A stretch of DNA of 64,000 bases from Pseudomonas putida (GTDB lineage Bacteria > Pseudomonadota > Gammaproteobacteria > Pseudomonadales > Pseudomonadaceae): positions 6,420,501-6,484,500 of the forward strand of contig NZ_CP029693.1 in the NCBI RefSeq assembly GCF_003228315.1. Reading direction: 5' to 3'. Position 1 is the stretch's first letter, and each line of letters opens with the position of its first letter. A program made the position numbers and the translations under genes. Below the pieces are notes generated by a model. It made no database searches and had not been told where the DNA came from. It saw nothing but the letters and a program-made list of their open reading frames with translations. Of the stretch, positions 16,610 to 25,739 are shown piece by piece.

Positions 16610-18008
16610 TGAACTCCTGGCCGAGAATATTCAGACTTACCTTGAGCGCAAGGACTTCGAGGTGACGGTCTGCCACTCGGCTGAAAATGCACTGGAGCAA
16701 TTGAAGACTTTCGTTCCCGATGTGGTGCTGACCGACAACTCGTTGCCGGGCATGAGTGGTCACGACCTGATTCAGAAGCTGCGCATCAGCGCGCCGGATC
16801 TGAAGGTGATCATGATGACCGGCTACGGCAACGTCGAGGATGCTGTAGTGGCGATGAAAGAGGGGGCATTCCACTACGTGACCAAACCGGTGGCGCTACC
16901 GGAACTCAAGGTGCTGCTGGACAAGGCGCTGGCCACCGACCGGATGGAGCGCACGTTGTCGTTTTATCAGGAGCGCGAAGCGCAGAAGGCCGGGGTCCAG
17001 GCGTTGATCGGCGAATCGGCGCCGATGGTTTACTTGAAGAGCACCATCACCCAGCTGCTCGATGCCGAGCGGCGGATGGCCAACACCGATCTGCCTCCCG
17101 TGCTGGTCGAAGGCGAGACCGGGACCGGCAAGGAACTAGTGGCCCGCGCGCTGCATTTCGACGGTCCGCGCGCCAAGGGTCCATTTATAGAATTCAACTG
17201 CGCTTCGATTCCGGCCAACCTGGTGGAAGCGGAGCTGTTCGGTCACGAGAAGGGCGCCTTTACCGACGCCAAGGACCGTCGCCTGGGCCTGGTGGAAGCG
17301 GCCGATGGCGGAACGCTGTTTCTCGACGAAGTGGGCGAGATGGACCTGATCCTGCAAGCCAAGCTGCTCAAGCTGCTGGAGGATCGGAGCATTCGCCGGG
17401 TCGGTTCGGTCAAGGAGCGCAAGGTCGACTTGCGGGTGATCAGCGCCACCAACTGCAACCTCGAACAGATGGTTCAGCAGGGCAAGTTCCGTCGCGACCT
17501 GTTCTTCCGTCTGCGCATCATTTCGATCAAGGTGCCGCGCCTGTATGCCCGCGGTGAAGACATCCTGTTGCTGGCCCGGCATTTCCTCGCGGCCCATGGC
17601 AAGCGCTATGGCAAACCCCACCTGCGCTTCAGCGAGCAGGCCGAAGAGTTGCTGCTCAACTACAGCTGGCCGGGCAACGTGCGCGAGTTGCGCAACATGC
17701 TCGAACAGACAGTGTTGCTGGCGCAGAACGACGTCATCGCCGCCCACCAGCTTAATGTGTGCATGAGCCTGGTGGATGAACCGCCCATGTTCCAGCACGA
17801 GGTGCCCGCTGCAGAGCCGCGCTCGGCGTACAACGACACCGAGTCGATGAACCTGCCGGAGGTCGAGCGCGACATGGTGCGCAAGATGCTCGACAAGACC
17901 GACTGGAACGTCACCAAGTCGGCGCGGCTGCTGGGCCTGAGCCGCGACATGCTGCGCTACCGGATCGAGAAACTCGGGCTTGCACGGCCGGACAAGCGGC
18001 AGTGGTAG
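16578..18008 (+). CDS. mnxR: Sigma-54 response regulator, MnxR-like
   Basis: A 476-residue NtrC-family activator. The receiver domain (1-120) has the phosphoacceptor Asp in VVLTDNSLPG near residue 52. The AAA+ domain (about 145-380) has Walker A GETGTGKE, Walker B GGTLFLDEVGEMD and the arginine fingers of the family. The sigma-54-contact loop reads GAFTDA (about 227-232) rather than the usual GAFTGA. The C-terminal Fis-type helix-turn-helix ends with KSARLLGLSRDMLRYRIEKLGL in part. GGGAGGGG precedes the start. Three sigma-54 promoters in the window (9028, 10998, 15014) are its natural targets, so it would control the oxidase, its own operon and the leftward secreted/curli operon. Confidence 0.85.
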   Translation: MEHSILLVEDDELLAENIQTYLERKDFEVTVCHSAENALEQLKTFVPDVVLTDNSLPGMSGHDLIQKLRISAPDLKVIMMTGYGNVEDAVVAMKEGAFHYVTKPVALPELKVLLDKALATDRMERTLSFYQEREAQKAGVQALIGESAPMVYLKSTITQLLDAERRMANTDLPPVLVEGETGTGKELVARALHFDGPRAKGPFIEFNCASIPANLVEAELFGHEKGAFTDAKDRRLGLVEAADGGTLFLDEVGEMDLILQAKLLKLLEDRSIRRVGSVKERKVDLRVISATNCNLEQMVQQGKFRRDLFFRLRIISIKVPRLYARGEDILLLARHFLAAHGKRYGKPHLRFSEQAEELLLNYSWPGNVRELRNMLEQTVLLAQNDVIAAHQLNVCMSLVDEPPMFQHEVPAAEPRSAYNDTESMNLPEVERDMVRKMLDKTDWNVTKSARLLGLSRDMLRYRIEKLGLARPDKRQW

Positions 18009-18010
18009 AT

Positions 18011-18104
18011 ATGTAGGAGCAAAGCTTGCTCGCGATAGCGGTTCGTCAGGCGCCATGATTACTGACAGGACTGACGCCATCGCGAGCAAGCTTTGCTCCC
18101 ACAG
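18011..18104. repeat. REPIN
   Basis: An inverted REP pair of the GGAGCAAAGCTTGCTCGCGA variant in the gap between two convergent genes. Confidence 0.88.
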
Positions 18105-18107
18105 AGC

Positions 18108-18494
18108 CTACAACGTCGGGATCTGTTGTCCTCGCAGGCAAGACAGCGTGCACTCGGGGTTCTCCACCTCCTGGTTCACGTAGACACCGCGCTCCTCGTC
18201 GTAGGTGCGAATGAATACGCGTACGGTGGCATCGGCCACCGTGGGCAACTGGGAGTCGGAAAACACATGTTCGCTCGACACCGGGGTGAAGGTCTGGGGC
18301 GACGTCGGGATATACGCCCCCGGCGGTATGGTGCTCAGCGAGGGCGGAGCGGGGTGGGCGAAGGGCTGATCGGCCCCGTAATAGTTGAATTCACTGCTCG
18401 ATTGCTCGGTTTGCATCAGGCTGTCGTCAGCCTGTACCCAGGTGGCGGCGGTCAGGCAAAGGGCAAGCATCAGCGTCTGTTCGATTTTTTTCAT
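18108..18494 (-). CDS. Small secreted protein of unknown function
   Basis: A 128-residue product when started at the ATG at 18494, where a signal peptide begins (KKIEQTLMLALCLTAATWVQA). The mature part is rich in Pro, Ser and Thr over residues 22-75, then has a small compact segment, RVFIRTYDEERGVYVNQEV. It ends with a Cys pair, ECTLSC. Two Cys four apart suggest a disulfide in the periplasm. It is convergent with the sigma-54 regulator gene and ends four bases beyond a REPIN. I do not recognise the family. Confidence 0.65.
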   Translation of the reverse strand: MKKIEQTLMLALCLTAATWVQADDSLMQTEQSSSEFNYYGADQPFAHPAPPSLSTIPPGAYIPTSPQTFTPVSSEHVFSDSQLPTVADATVRVFIRTYDEERGVYVNQEVENPECTLSCLRGQQIPTL

Positions 18495-18593
18495 GGCAGC
18501 ACCTGCGGCATCTTGTTTGGCGTATTTCCCCAAGGCTATTAACTATAGCGTGCCTCCTCATTGCCCGATTTTTGACTGGCGATGCCTGCGGCC

Positions 18594-18699
18594 CCTGTGT
18601 AGGAGCGAGCCTGCTCGCGATGGTCGTCAACGATAACGCTGGCCGCCTGACACCCCGCGGTGTCCTTGCGTCCATCGCGAGCAGGCTCGCTCCTACAGG
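18594..18699. repeat. REPIN
   Basis: An inverted REP pair with a spacer very close to those at 1072-1176 and 1722-1825, so these three belong to one subfamily. Confidence 0.9.
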
Positions 18700-18759
18700 A
18701 GCCGCAGGCGTCGCCAATTGCTACAGTGGTGAGTCAAACATTCGATAGGACGCGCGCAA

Positions 18760-19563
18760 ATGGAACTGCCGACAAAACAACAAGCCATCGCCAGTAATCG
18801 CGATGCCTGGAACGACTCCGCTCGCCACCACAAGGACAACCCGGATTGGCAGGTGCTGCTGAGCGCCGTGGCCCATGAGGATTTTTCCTGTCTGGATGAC
18901 ACCCTGACCGGACTACTGACCGAAGTGGGTGTCGACGGCAAGGAGATGGTGCAACTGGGCTGCAACAATGGCCGTGAAAGTCTCTCCCTGTTTGCCTTGG
19001 GCGCGCGAGATGTAGTGGGCGTCGATCAGTCGGTGGCCTTTCTCGACCAGGCCCGGGAACTGGCATCACGCTCACCCCACCGGCCCGAATTCATCGAGGC
19101 CGATATTCATCATTTGCCGTCCACGTTGCAGGGCCGTTTTGACCTGGCGTTGATCACCATCGGCGTTTTGGGCTGGATGCCGGACATCGGTGAATTCTTT
19201 CGCCATGTGGCGCAAGTCCTGAAGCCGGGCGGGACGCTGGTGGTGTACGAAACCCACCCGTTCCTGGAAATGTTCGACCCCGAAGCCGCCGATCCCTATG
19301 CCCTGGCCAGCTCCTACTTCCGTCGCGAGCCTTTTGTGCAGACCGAGCCGATCGTCTATGAAGGCAAAGTCCGACAACAGGCTGCACCGTCGTACTGGTA
19401 TGTCCACAACTTGGGTGACCTGTTTGGCAGCGCCATCGCGGCGGGGCTGAACATCCGCCATTTCAAGGAGTATCCGCACTCCAACCGTGAAGAACTGTAC
19501 GACCGCTATGAACGGCGAGAGGCGCAATTGCCGATGTGTTTTACCCTGGTGGCGCAGCGCTGA
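18760..19563 (+). CDS. Class I SAM-dependent methyltransferase
   Basis: A 267-residue cytoplasmic enzyme. The SAM-binding motif I is MVQLGCNNGRESLSL (about residues 63-77), followed by the acidic motif VVGVDQS (motif II) and the post-motif region LALITIGVLGWMPD and LKPGGTLVVYE, all in the order of class I methyltransferases. The N-terminal segment NRDAWNDSARHHKDN is typical of a small group of uncharacterised methyltransferases. The substrate is unknown. It stands alone between two REPINs with an AGGA site before the ATG. Confidence 0.82.
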   Translation: MELPTKQQAIASNRDAWNDSARHHKDNPDWQVLLSAVAHEDFSCLDDTLTGLLTEVGVDGKEMVQLGCNNGRESLSLFALGARDVVGVDQSVAFLDQARELASRSPHRPEFIEADIHHLPSTLQGRFDLALITIGVLGWMPDIGEFFRHVAQVLKPGGTLVVYETHPFLEMFDPEAADPYALASSYFRREPFVQTEPIVYEGKVRQQAAPSYWYVHNLGDLFGSAIAAGLNIRHFKEYPHSNREELYDRYERREAQLPMCFTLVAQR

Positions 19564-19635
19564 GGAAAGTGCGGGCAATCCCGCTCCCACAGGTTGGTCA
19601 GTGTCGAACACGGATTCCGTGTACGCAGTAGAACT

Positions 19636-19728
19636 CCTGTAGGAGCGAGCCTGCTCGCGATAGCGGTATTGAATTCAACATCGTGGGCGGCTGAACGGAC
19701 GCTATCGCGAGCAGGCTCGCTCCTACAG
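19636..19728. repeat. REPIN
   Basis: An inverted REP pair ending two bases from the stop of the YdjC-like gene. Confidence 0.9.
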
Positions 19729-19729
19729 T

Positions 19730-20515
19730 TCAGTGTTGTTCCACGAACGTCTCCGCGCGGCCAACAGCGCTATAGGGAACCCTCGGCACACCCGGCAATC
19801 GTTGTTCCAGCAGCGCACTCAAGGACTCGCCCTGATCCAGGCCGGCATCGCCGAAATCGGCGCCGAGCTGGCTGGGGTGGGCGACGATTTCCAGCAGGCC
19901 TTCGCTGGGTGGTTCGGCGTTGCGCAGATCCTGCGGCGTGCAGACGTAGTCGGCCGTGGCACCGGCCAGTCGGTTCAAGCGATGATTGAGCAACTGCTTG
20001 TACAGGCGTTTGCGCAGGCTCTGGTTCTGCCCCAGGTTGCGCGCCAGTCGCACGGGCACCCCCTGGCGGGCGGCGAAGCGCGCGACGATCTCGCCGACGG
20101 GCCAGATGTTGTGCACCTGCTGATGGGAATCCAGATGGCTGGGACGCACGCCGTGATCCACAAAATGCTGCCACTGGGCCTCGAGTTCTTCCTGTACCGC
20201 GAGGCGATCCTGATGACCGAGCCAGAGACGGCTGCGGCGCAGGTTGAAGTCGAACACGCCGCTGTGATCGCAGAAGCTCTGACGGGTGAGGATGCGCCGG
20301 CTCAGCGGGCGGCCGTAGGTGAGGTTGAAATGCAGGCCGATGCGTCCTTCGAGCAATGGATGCTGCGCCAGGGAGCAGGCGGCAGTGAAGGCCGGCGTGT
20401 TGGCCATGGCGGTGGCGGAACTGATGATCCCGGCCTGGAAGGCGCCCAGAATCACCGCGTTTTCACAGGCACTCAGGCCAAAATCGTCAGCGTTGACTAT
20501 GACTTGCTGTGGCAT
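19730..20515 (-). CDS. YdjC/ChbG-family carbohydrate deacetylase
   Basis: A 261-residue protein of the YdjC/ChbG family, metal-dependent deacetylases of N-acetylated sugars; some relatives act on hopanoid or glycolipid sugars. The N-terminal VNADDFGLS holds the catalytic and metal-binding Asp pair, GLHFNLT and the LDSHQQVH segment supply His ligands, and IVAHPSQLG is the conserved C-terminal block. The start is set by GGAGGG six bases before the ATG at 20515; the frame stays open much further upstream, but nothing there looks like protein. It is divergent from the ABC exporter operon. In related genomes such genes can sit beside glycosyltransferases, but none is present here, so the substrate is open. 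Confidence 0.85.
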   Translation of the reverse strand: MPQQVIVNADDFGLSACENAVILGAFQAGIISSATAMANTPAFTAACSLAQHPLLEGRIGLHFNLTYGRPLSRRILTRQSFCDHSGVFDFNLRRSRLWLGHQDRLAVQEELEAQWQHFVDHGVRPSHLDSHQQVHNIWPVGEIVARFAARQGVPVRLARNLGQNQSLRKRLYKQLLNHRLNRLAGATADYVCTPQDLRNAEPPSEGLLEIVAHPSQLGADFGDAGLDQGESLSALLEQRLPGVPRVPYSAVGRAETFVEQH

Positions 20516-20725
20516 GTTCGCCCTCCATGAGAATGTCGATGGGTGCGGCAACCTCAGGCATCGGACTGAGCCGATCGCGCTCCATCCACAGTAGTTCCTC
20601 ATGGGAAAAAACCCAGTGCTTCCCACCCGTTTTGACACAGGTTCAGGCACGTCCGGAGCCGGCAACGGACAAAAACCGGTCTGGGCCGCTATTCTTGGCC
20701 CACGCTCGTCGAACAGGTTTTTTTC

Positions 20726-21394
20726 ATGCTTGAAGTCCGGGATGTCTTCAAAAGCTACGCCACCCCGCAAGGCCCGCTGCCGGTGCTGCAAGGTGTCGAC
20801 TTGAGCCTGAAACCCGGCAGCAGCCTGGCGCTGATGGGCGAGTCGGGCAGTGGCAAGAGCACCTTGCTGCACCTGATTGCCGGGCTGGACAAGGTGGATC
20901 GCGGCAGCATCCGCAGCGGCGACCATCGGCTGGAGCAGATGAGCGAAGGGCAGCTGGCGAACTGGCGGCGCACGGAAATCGGCCTGGTGTTCCAGCAGTT
21001 CAACCTCATTGGCAGCTTGCGTGTGGAGGACAATCTGGCGTTTCAGGCCAGGCTTGCGGGGCGCCATGACCCGCGCTGGCAGGCACATCTGGTGCAGCGC
21101 CTGGGGTTGGCGGATGTGCTGCGGCGTTACCCGGAACAACTCTCCGGTGGCCAGCAGCAAAGGGTGGCACTGGGGCGGGCGCTGGCCTCGCAACCGAAAC
21201 TGCTGTTGGCCGACGAGCCCACCGGCAGCCTCGATGAAGCCACCAGCGCGGAGGTGCTCAAACTGCTTCTGGAACTGCTCGATGACAGCCCGACTACCTT
21301 GTTGATGGTCACCCACAGCCCCGGTGTCGCCGCGCGACTGGCGGAAAAAGTGGTGCTGCACGGCGGTCGCCTGGCCGCTGTGGACGGGCGCTGA
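20726..21394 (+). CDS. ABC transporter ATPase, LolD/AttE type
   Basis: A 222-residue ATP-binding subunit with Walker A GESGSGKST, a Q-loop near FQQFNLI, signature LSGGQQQR, Walker B LLLADEPTGSLD and the H-loop THS. The sequence matches the MacB/LolD subgroup that partners FtsX-like permeases of the type VII ABC superfamily. Its stop is one base from the permease start, and the lipoprotein gene follows, giving a three-gene operon. The arrangement resembles AttEFGH of Agrobacterium and related mechanotransmission systems, which act on periplasmic or outer-membrane substrates instead of cytoplasmic ones. The substrate is unknown. Confidence 0.88.
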   Translation: MLEVRDVFKSYATPQGPLPVLQGVDLSLKPGSSLALMGESGSGKSTLLHLIAGLDKVDRGSIRSGDHRLEQMSEGQLANWRRTEIGLVFQQFNLIGSLRVEDNLAFQARLAGRHDPRWQAHLVQRLGLADVLRRYPEQLSGGQQQRVALGRALASQPKLLLADEPTGSLDEATSAEVLKLLLELLDDSPTTLLMVTHSPGVAARLAEKVVLHGGRLAAVDGR

Positions 21395-21395
21395 G

Positions 21396-23867
21396 ATGCA
21401 CATTTTCCGCCAGACCCTCTTGGCGTTGCTGAGCCACTGGCGGCAACACCCGGTGCAGTTTTTCAGTGTTCTGACCGGGCTGTGGCTGGCCACCAGCCTG
21501 CTGATCGGCGTACAGGCGCTGAACAGTCAGGCGCGGGACAGCTATGCCAGAGCCAGCCAGTTGATCGGCGGCGAACCCCAGGCCAGTCTCAGCGCGCCCG
21601 CCAGCGCGACCTTCCCCCAACAATGGTTTGTCGACCTGCGACGCGCCGGTTGGCCGGTGTCGCCGGTGCTGCAAGGGCGCCTGACGCTAAAGGGGCACGA
21701 GGACCAGCGTCTGCAACTGATGGGCATCGAACCGGTGTCGCTGCCGGCGGGCGGTGCGGTGGCCGGGCAGACGATGGCCATCGAGCAGGTCGTCGACTTC
21801 TTCACCCCACCTGGCAGCACCTGGATTTCCCCGCAGACCCTGCAGGCGCTGGGACTGAAAGTAGGAGACCGCCCGCAAGCGCTCAACGGCCAGGCATTGC
21901 CACCCTTGAAGGCGCAGACGGATATGGCCCCCGGCGTGTTGCTGGTCGACATCGGCTTTGCCCAGCAAGTCCTCGATTTGCCGGGCCAGATCTCGCGTTT
22001 GCTGCTGCCCAGGGATTTCACGGCGACCTTGCCCGAAGCGCTGAGCGATCAACTGCAGTACAAGAGCAGCGGCGAAGAAAACAATCTGGCGCGCCTGACC
22101 GAAAGCTTTCACCTGAACCTCGACGCGCTGGGATTCCTGTCGTTCGTGGTGGGGCTGTTCATTGTGCACGCCGCCATCGGGCTGGCGCTGGAACAGCGTC
22201 GCGGCCTGCTGCGAACCTTGCGTGCCTGTGGGGTCAGCGCGCGAATGTTGATTGGCTGCCTGGCGGTCGAGTTGGCCGCTCTGGCCTTGATCGGTGGTGT
22301 GGCGGGCGTGGTCAGCGGCTACCTGCTGGCCAGCGTGCTGCTGCCGGATGTCGCCGCCAGCCTGCGTGGCTTGTACGGCGCCGAAGTGGCGGGGCAGTTG
22401 ACCCTGAGCCCGCTGTGGTGGCTGGGTGGCGTCGGCCTGGGCCTGCTCGGCGCCTTGCTCGCCGGGGCCAACAGTCTGTGGCGCGCGGCGCGCTTGCCAT
22501 TGCTGGCCCTGGCCGATCCGCAGGCCTGGCACCAGGCTCACGCGCGCTGGTTGCGACGCCAGGCCTGGGTGGCGGCGCTGGTGCTGGCGATCGCAGTGCT
22601 GGCGCTGTTGCGCGGTGACAGCCTGGCCAGCGGTTTCGTGCTGATGGCTGCGTTGTTGCTGGGTGCGGCCCTGGCGTTGCCGGTGGTACTCAATGCCGTG
22701 CTCGACGGCTTGCCGGGGCGCAGTCGTTCGGTGCTGGGCCAGTGGTTCGTCGCCGATTGCCGTCAGCAACTGCCGGCCCTGAGCCTGGCATTGATGGCGC
22801 TGCTGCTGGCACTGGCGGCGAACATCGGTGCCGGCAGCATGACCGCCGGTTTTCGCGAAACCTTCAGCAACTGGCTGGAACAACGGCTGACCGCCGAGCT
22901 CTACCTCAACCCGCAAAACCCGGCCCAGGCCCGGGAGCTGTACACATGGCTCAAGCAGCAGCCGCAGCCCACGGCTGTGTTGCCCAACTGGCAGGTGTCG
23001 ATTCAGGTGCAAGGCTGGCCGACGGACATCTTCGGCGTGATCGATCACCCGACTTACCGGCAGCACTGGCCGCTGCTCGAAGCCTTGGGCGATGCACCCT
23101 GGGAACGCCTGGCCACCGACGACGCCATGATGCTCAGCGAACAACTGGCCCGGCGCCTGCGCGTGCAACTGGGCGATCACCTGACGATTGCCACGCCCAA
23201 TGGCCCGTGGTCGCCGCGCATCGTCGGGATCTATGCCGACTACGGCAATCCCAAGGGCCACATGCTGGTCAACGTCAATCACTTGCTGCGCGGCTGGCCG
23301 CAACTGGCGCCCAACCGTTTCAACCTGCGGATCGAGCCGGCATTGATCAGCCCATTCGTCAGCGCGTTGCAGGCACGCTTCGCCCTGGAGGACAGTCGCA
23401 TCGTCGATCAGGCGCGGCTCAAGGGCTGGTCCACGCAAGTGTTCGAACGCACCTTCGCCGCCACCGCTGCACTCAACAGCCTGACGCTCTGCGTGGCCGG
23501 TGTGGCGTTGTTCATCAGTCTGCTGACGCAAAGCCAGAGTCGGCTGGGGCAACTGGCGCCGCTGTGGGCGCTGGGGGTGACGCGCCGGCAACTGATGCTG
23601 CTCAATCTGGGGCAGACCTGGTTGCTGGCGCTGTTGACGCTGGTGCTGGCGCTGCCTTTGGGCATCGCCCTGGCCTGGTGCCTGGATGCGGTGATCAATG
23701 TCCAGGCCTTCGGCTGGCGTCTGCCACTGCGGGTATTTCCCCTGCAACTGCTGCAGTTGATGGGGCTGGCAGTGATAGCGACCTTGCTGGCCTCGGCCTG
23801 GCCGCTGTACGCCTTGTATCGCACGCAACCGGCGGACCTTTTGAGGACGTTTGCCCATGAGGATTAA
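21396..23867 (+). CDS. FtsX-family ABC permease with two FtsX domains
   Basis: An 823-residue membrane protein; the ATG at 21396 lies one base after the ATPase stop. TM1 (about residues 20-40) is followed by a periplasmic domain to about 250. A cluster of helices follows, then central helices around 385-440, a second periplasmic domain (about 500-670), and a C-terminal FtsX bundle with SQSRLGQLAPLWALGVTRRQ in the cytoplasmic coupling position. It looks like two permease halves fused in one chain, consistent with AttF/AttG-type partners. Its last codons overlap the lipoprotein gene. It probably transmits ATPase-driven motion to the lipoprotein or a substrate in the periplasm. Confidence 0.85.
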   Translation: MHIFRQTLLALLSHWRQHPVQFFSVLTGLWLATSLLIGVQALNSQARDSYARASQLIGGEPQASLSAPASATFPQQWFVDLRRAGWPVSPVLQGRLTLKGHEDQRLQLMGIEPVSLPAGGAVAGQTMAIEQVVDFFTPPGSTWISPQTLQALGLKVGDRPQALNGQALPPLKAQTDMAPGVLLVDIGFAQQVLDLPGQISRLLLPRDFTATLPEALSDQLQYKSSGEENNLARLTESFHLNLDALGFLSFVVGLFIVHAAIGLALEQRRGLLRTLRACGVSARMLIGCLAVELAALALIGGVAGVVSGYLLASVLLPDVAASLRGLYGAEVAGQLTLSPLWWLGGVGLGLLGALLAGANSLWRAARLPLLALADPQAWHQAHARWLRRQAWVAALVLAIAVLALLRGDSLASGFVLMAALLLGAALALPVVLNAVLDGLPGRSRSVLGQWFVADCRQQLPALSLALMALLLALAANIGAGSMTAGFRETFSNWLEQRLTAELYLNPQNPAQARELYTWLKQQPQPTAVLPNWQVSIQVQGWPTDIFGVIDHPTYRQHWPLLEALGDAPWERLATDDAMMLSEQLARRLRVQLGDHLTIATPNGPWSPRIVGIYADYGNPKGHMLVNVNHLLRGWPQLAPNRFNLRIEPALISPFVSALQARFALEDSRIVDQARLKGWSTQVFERTFAATAALNSLTLCVAGVALFISLLTQSQSRLGQLAPLWALGVTRRQLMLLNLGQTWLLALLTLVLALPLGIALAWCLDAVINVQAFGWRLPLRVFPLQLLQLMGLAVIATLLASAWPLYALYRTQPADLLRTFAHED

Positions 23868-24930
23868 GTTCGCGGTATTGCTGGCGGCGCTGCTCGTGAG
23901 CGGCTGCGATCAACCGCCGACCGAGGAAAAAGGCTTCGCGGGGCTGGGCAATCAGGCGGCTGCCTTCACTCCCGTGGTACCCGGTCGGGCGTTCAGCTTC
24001 CCGGCGGATCACGGACCCCATGACGGCTTTCGCATCGAGTGGTGGTACGTCACCGCCAACCTCAAGGACGAGCAGGGCAACGAATTTGGCGCGCAATGGA
24101 CGCTGTTTCGCAGCGCCCTGAAAGCCACACCCGAGGTGACGGGCTGGGAGAACCAGGCACTCTGGCTCGGTCATGCGGCGGTCACCTCTGCGACGGTCCA
24201 CCACGCCGCTGAACGTTATGCCCGTGGTGGCGTGGGGCAGGCCGGGGTGAGCCTGACACCGTTCAATGCGTGGATCGATGATTGGCGTTTCTCCAGCCAG
24301 TCGAGCGACGCCGACCCGCTGGCGGACCTGCAACTCACTGCCCGGGACAAGACGTTCAGCTACCAACTGCGGCTGACGGCCAATCGTCCGTTGGTGCTGC
24401 AAGGGGAGCAGGGCTTCAGCCAGAAATCGGAACAGGGCCAGGCGTCGTATTACTACAGTCAGCCGTTTTTTCAGGCCAGTGGCACGCTGGAGATCGACGG
24501 CAAGCGCTATCAGGTTAGCGGCCCGGCGTGGCTCGACCGTGAATGGAGCAGTCAGCCGCTGACCGCCAACCAGACCGGTTGGGACTGGTTTTCCCTGCAC
24601 CTGGACAGCGGCGAGCAGGTGATGCTCTACCGCATGCGGCAAAAGGACGGAGCGCCTTACCTCACCGGGACCTGGATCGACGCCGAGGGCCGGACGCAGT
24701 TGCTGCACGGTACCGACATACAACTGATCCCGCAGGACACCGCCCGGGTCGCCGGGCGCTCGATGCCGGTACGCTGGGCTATCCGGATTCCCGACAAACA
24801 GTTCGACATCGTCATCGACGCCCTCAACCCCAACGCCTGGATGGATTTGCGCATTCCCTACTGGGAAGGCCCCGTGCGCCTGAGCGGAAGCCAGGGCGGG
24901 CAGGGCTACCTGGAAATGACCGGCTATTAA
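23857..24930 (+). CDS. AttH/CrtC-family lipoprotein
   Basis: A 357-residue lipoprotein: the signal ends with the lipobox LVSGC, so Cys near residue 18 would be acylated. The body is of the AttH/hydroxyneurosporene-synthase (lipocalin-like double-barrel) family, recognisable by FPADHGPHDGFRIEWWYVTANL, the QWTLFRSAL strand and the WLDREWSSQPL block. It overlaps the permease gene by 11 bases and would be translated with it. Members of this family next to FtsX-type ABC genes are thought to be lipoprotein components of the exporter. Annotation as carotenoid hydratase would be misleading here. An alternative start two codons upstream (TTG) is unlikely. Confidence 0.85.
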   Translation: MRIKFAVLLAALLVSGCDQPPTEEKGFAGLGNQAAAFTPVVPGRAFSFPADHGPHDGFRIEWWYVTANLKDEQGNEFGAQWTLFRSALKATPEVTGWENQALWLGHAAVTSATVHHAAERYARGGVGQAGVSLTPFNAWIDDWRFSSQSSDADPLADLQLTARDKTFSYQLRLTANRPLVLQGEQGFSQKSEQGQASYYYSQPFFQASGTLEIDGKRYQVSGPAWLDREWSSQPLTANQTGWDWFSLHLDSGEQVMLYRMRQKDGAPYLTGTWIDAEGRTQLLHGTDIQLIPQDTARVAGRSMPVRWAIRIPDKQFDIVIDALNPNAWMDLRIPYWEGPVRLSGSQGGQGYLEMTGY

Positions 24931-24941
24931 CCTTGTATTCC

Positions 24942-25045
24942 ACTGTAGGAGCGAGCCTGCTCGCGATGGTCGTTAACGATGGCGCTGGATGCCTGACACT
25001 ACGCGGTGTCTTTGCGTTCATCGCGAGCATGCTCGCTCCTACAGG
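24942..25045. repeat. REPIN, first of a tandem pair
   Basis: An inverted REP pair whose spacer is almost identical to that of the next repeat, six bases further on. Confidence 0.9.
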
Positions 25046-25051
25046 TACTTA

Positions 25052-25157
25052 CTGTGTAGGAGCGAGCCCTGCTCGCGATGGTCGTTAACGATGACGCGGG
25101 ATGCCTGACACTACGCGGTGTTCTTGCTTTCATCGCGAGCATGCTCGCTCCTACAGG
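25052..25157. repeat. REPIN, second of a tandem pair
   Basis: A near-copy of the repeat at 24942-25045, suggesting recent tandem duplication. One left-hand core carries an extra C (GAGCCCTGC). Confidence 0.9.
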
Positions 25158-25254
25158 GAATGGAGGATTTGAGAGAAAGAATCAAATGCAATCGTGTTGA
25201 ACTCTGGTGGCATTCTGGCCCTCTACTGGAGGAATTCTTCCATCGGAGCCCGCC

Positions 25255-25497
25255 ATGCGTGAAGACCTCACTCCACCCGACCTCAACACATGGCAGCGCG
25301 TGTTCGAAGATGAGGCTTACTGGCAACAGTCACCCGACGCCTACTTCATTGAACTGCTGCGCCTGGCCGATGATCTGCTGGGGCTGGGCGCCATTGACCT
25401 CGAGCAGTGGCAGGACCTGAATGCCAGGGCAGAGCAATCCCACAAGGACTCGCCGGCCATCAACGTGGCGTGGGCAGTTGACGATCCGCACGCCTGA
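25255..25497 (+). CDS. Small acidic conserved-looking protein, unknown
   Basis: An 80-residue soluble protein started at the ATG at 25255 with GGAG upstream. It is acidic and rich in Leu, Trp and Asp, for example WQRVFEDEAYWQQSP and LLRLADDLLGLGAID, which suggests a compact helical fold. It has no signal peptide and no Cys. The good ribosome-binding site and GC-rich third codon positions favour a real gene. I do not recognise the family, and it stands alone. Confidence 0.6.
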   Translation: MREDLTPPDLNTWQRVFEDEAYWQQSPDAYFIELLRLADDLLGLGAIDLEQWQDLNARAEQSHKDSPAINVAWAVDDPHA

Positions 25498-25565
25498 GTA
25501 GCCTCAACATCGTGAATATTGTCGACCCTTTGACAGTTTTCGGTAACAGCGGAAGTTGGGCGTGA

Positions 25566-25610
25566 AAAGGTGATTTTTGTACAACTTGTTGTATAGGAAT
25601 ATTCACCTTT
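25566..25610. promoter_or_regulatory. Nested palindromes in an AT-rich gap
   Basis: AAAGGTGA (25566-25573) pairs with TCACCTTT (25603-25610), and inside it lies TACAACTTGTTGTA (25580-25593), a perfect 14-bp palindrome of the size of a MarR-type operator. Its function is unknown. Confidence 0.4.
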
Positions 25611-25739
25611 ATGAACTGGCTGGTGAGTTCTAATTATCAGGACTGGATCATTACAAAGCCGGTAATTGTTAAAATGTGTATCTACAAATTTCGCATTTAA
25701 GTCGCGGACTTCTGCCGCGAGTTCCATTAAAATACGCCC

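Noticed and set aside
21687..23858. A 723-codon minus-strand frame opposite the FtsX-type permease
   Set aside because: The Gln/Arg/His-rich sequence is a shadow of the permease gene.
24942..25157. Closely spaced palindromes considered as a CRISPR array
   Set aside because: They are two REPINs with REP cores, not direct repeats with unique spacers, and no cas gene is present.
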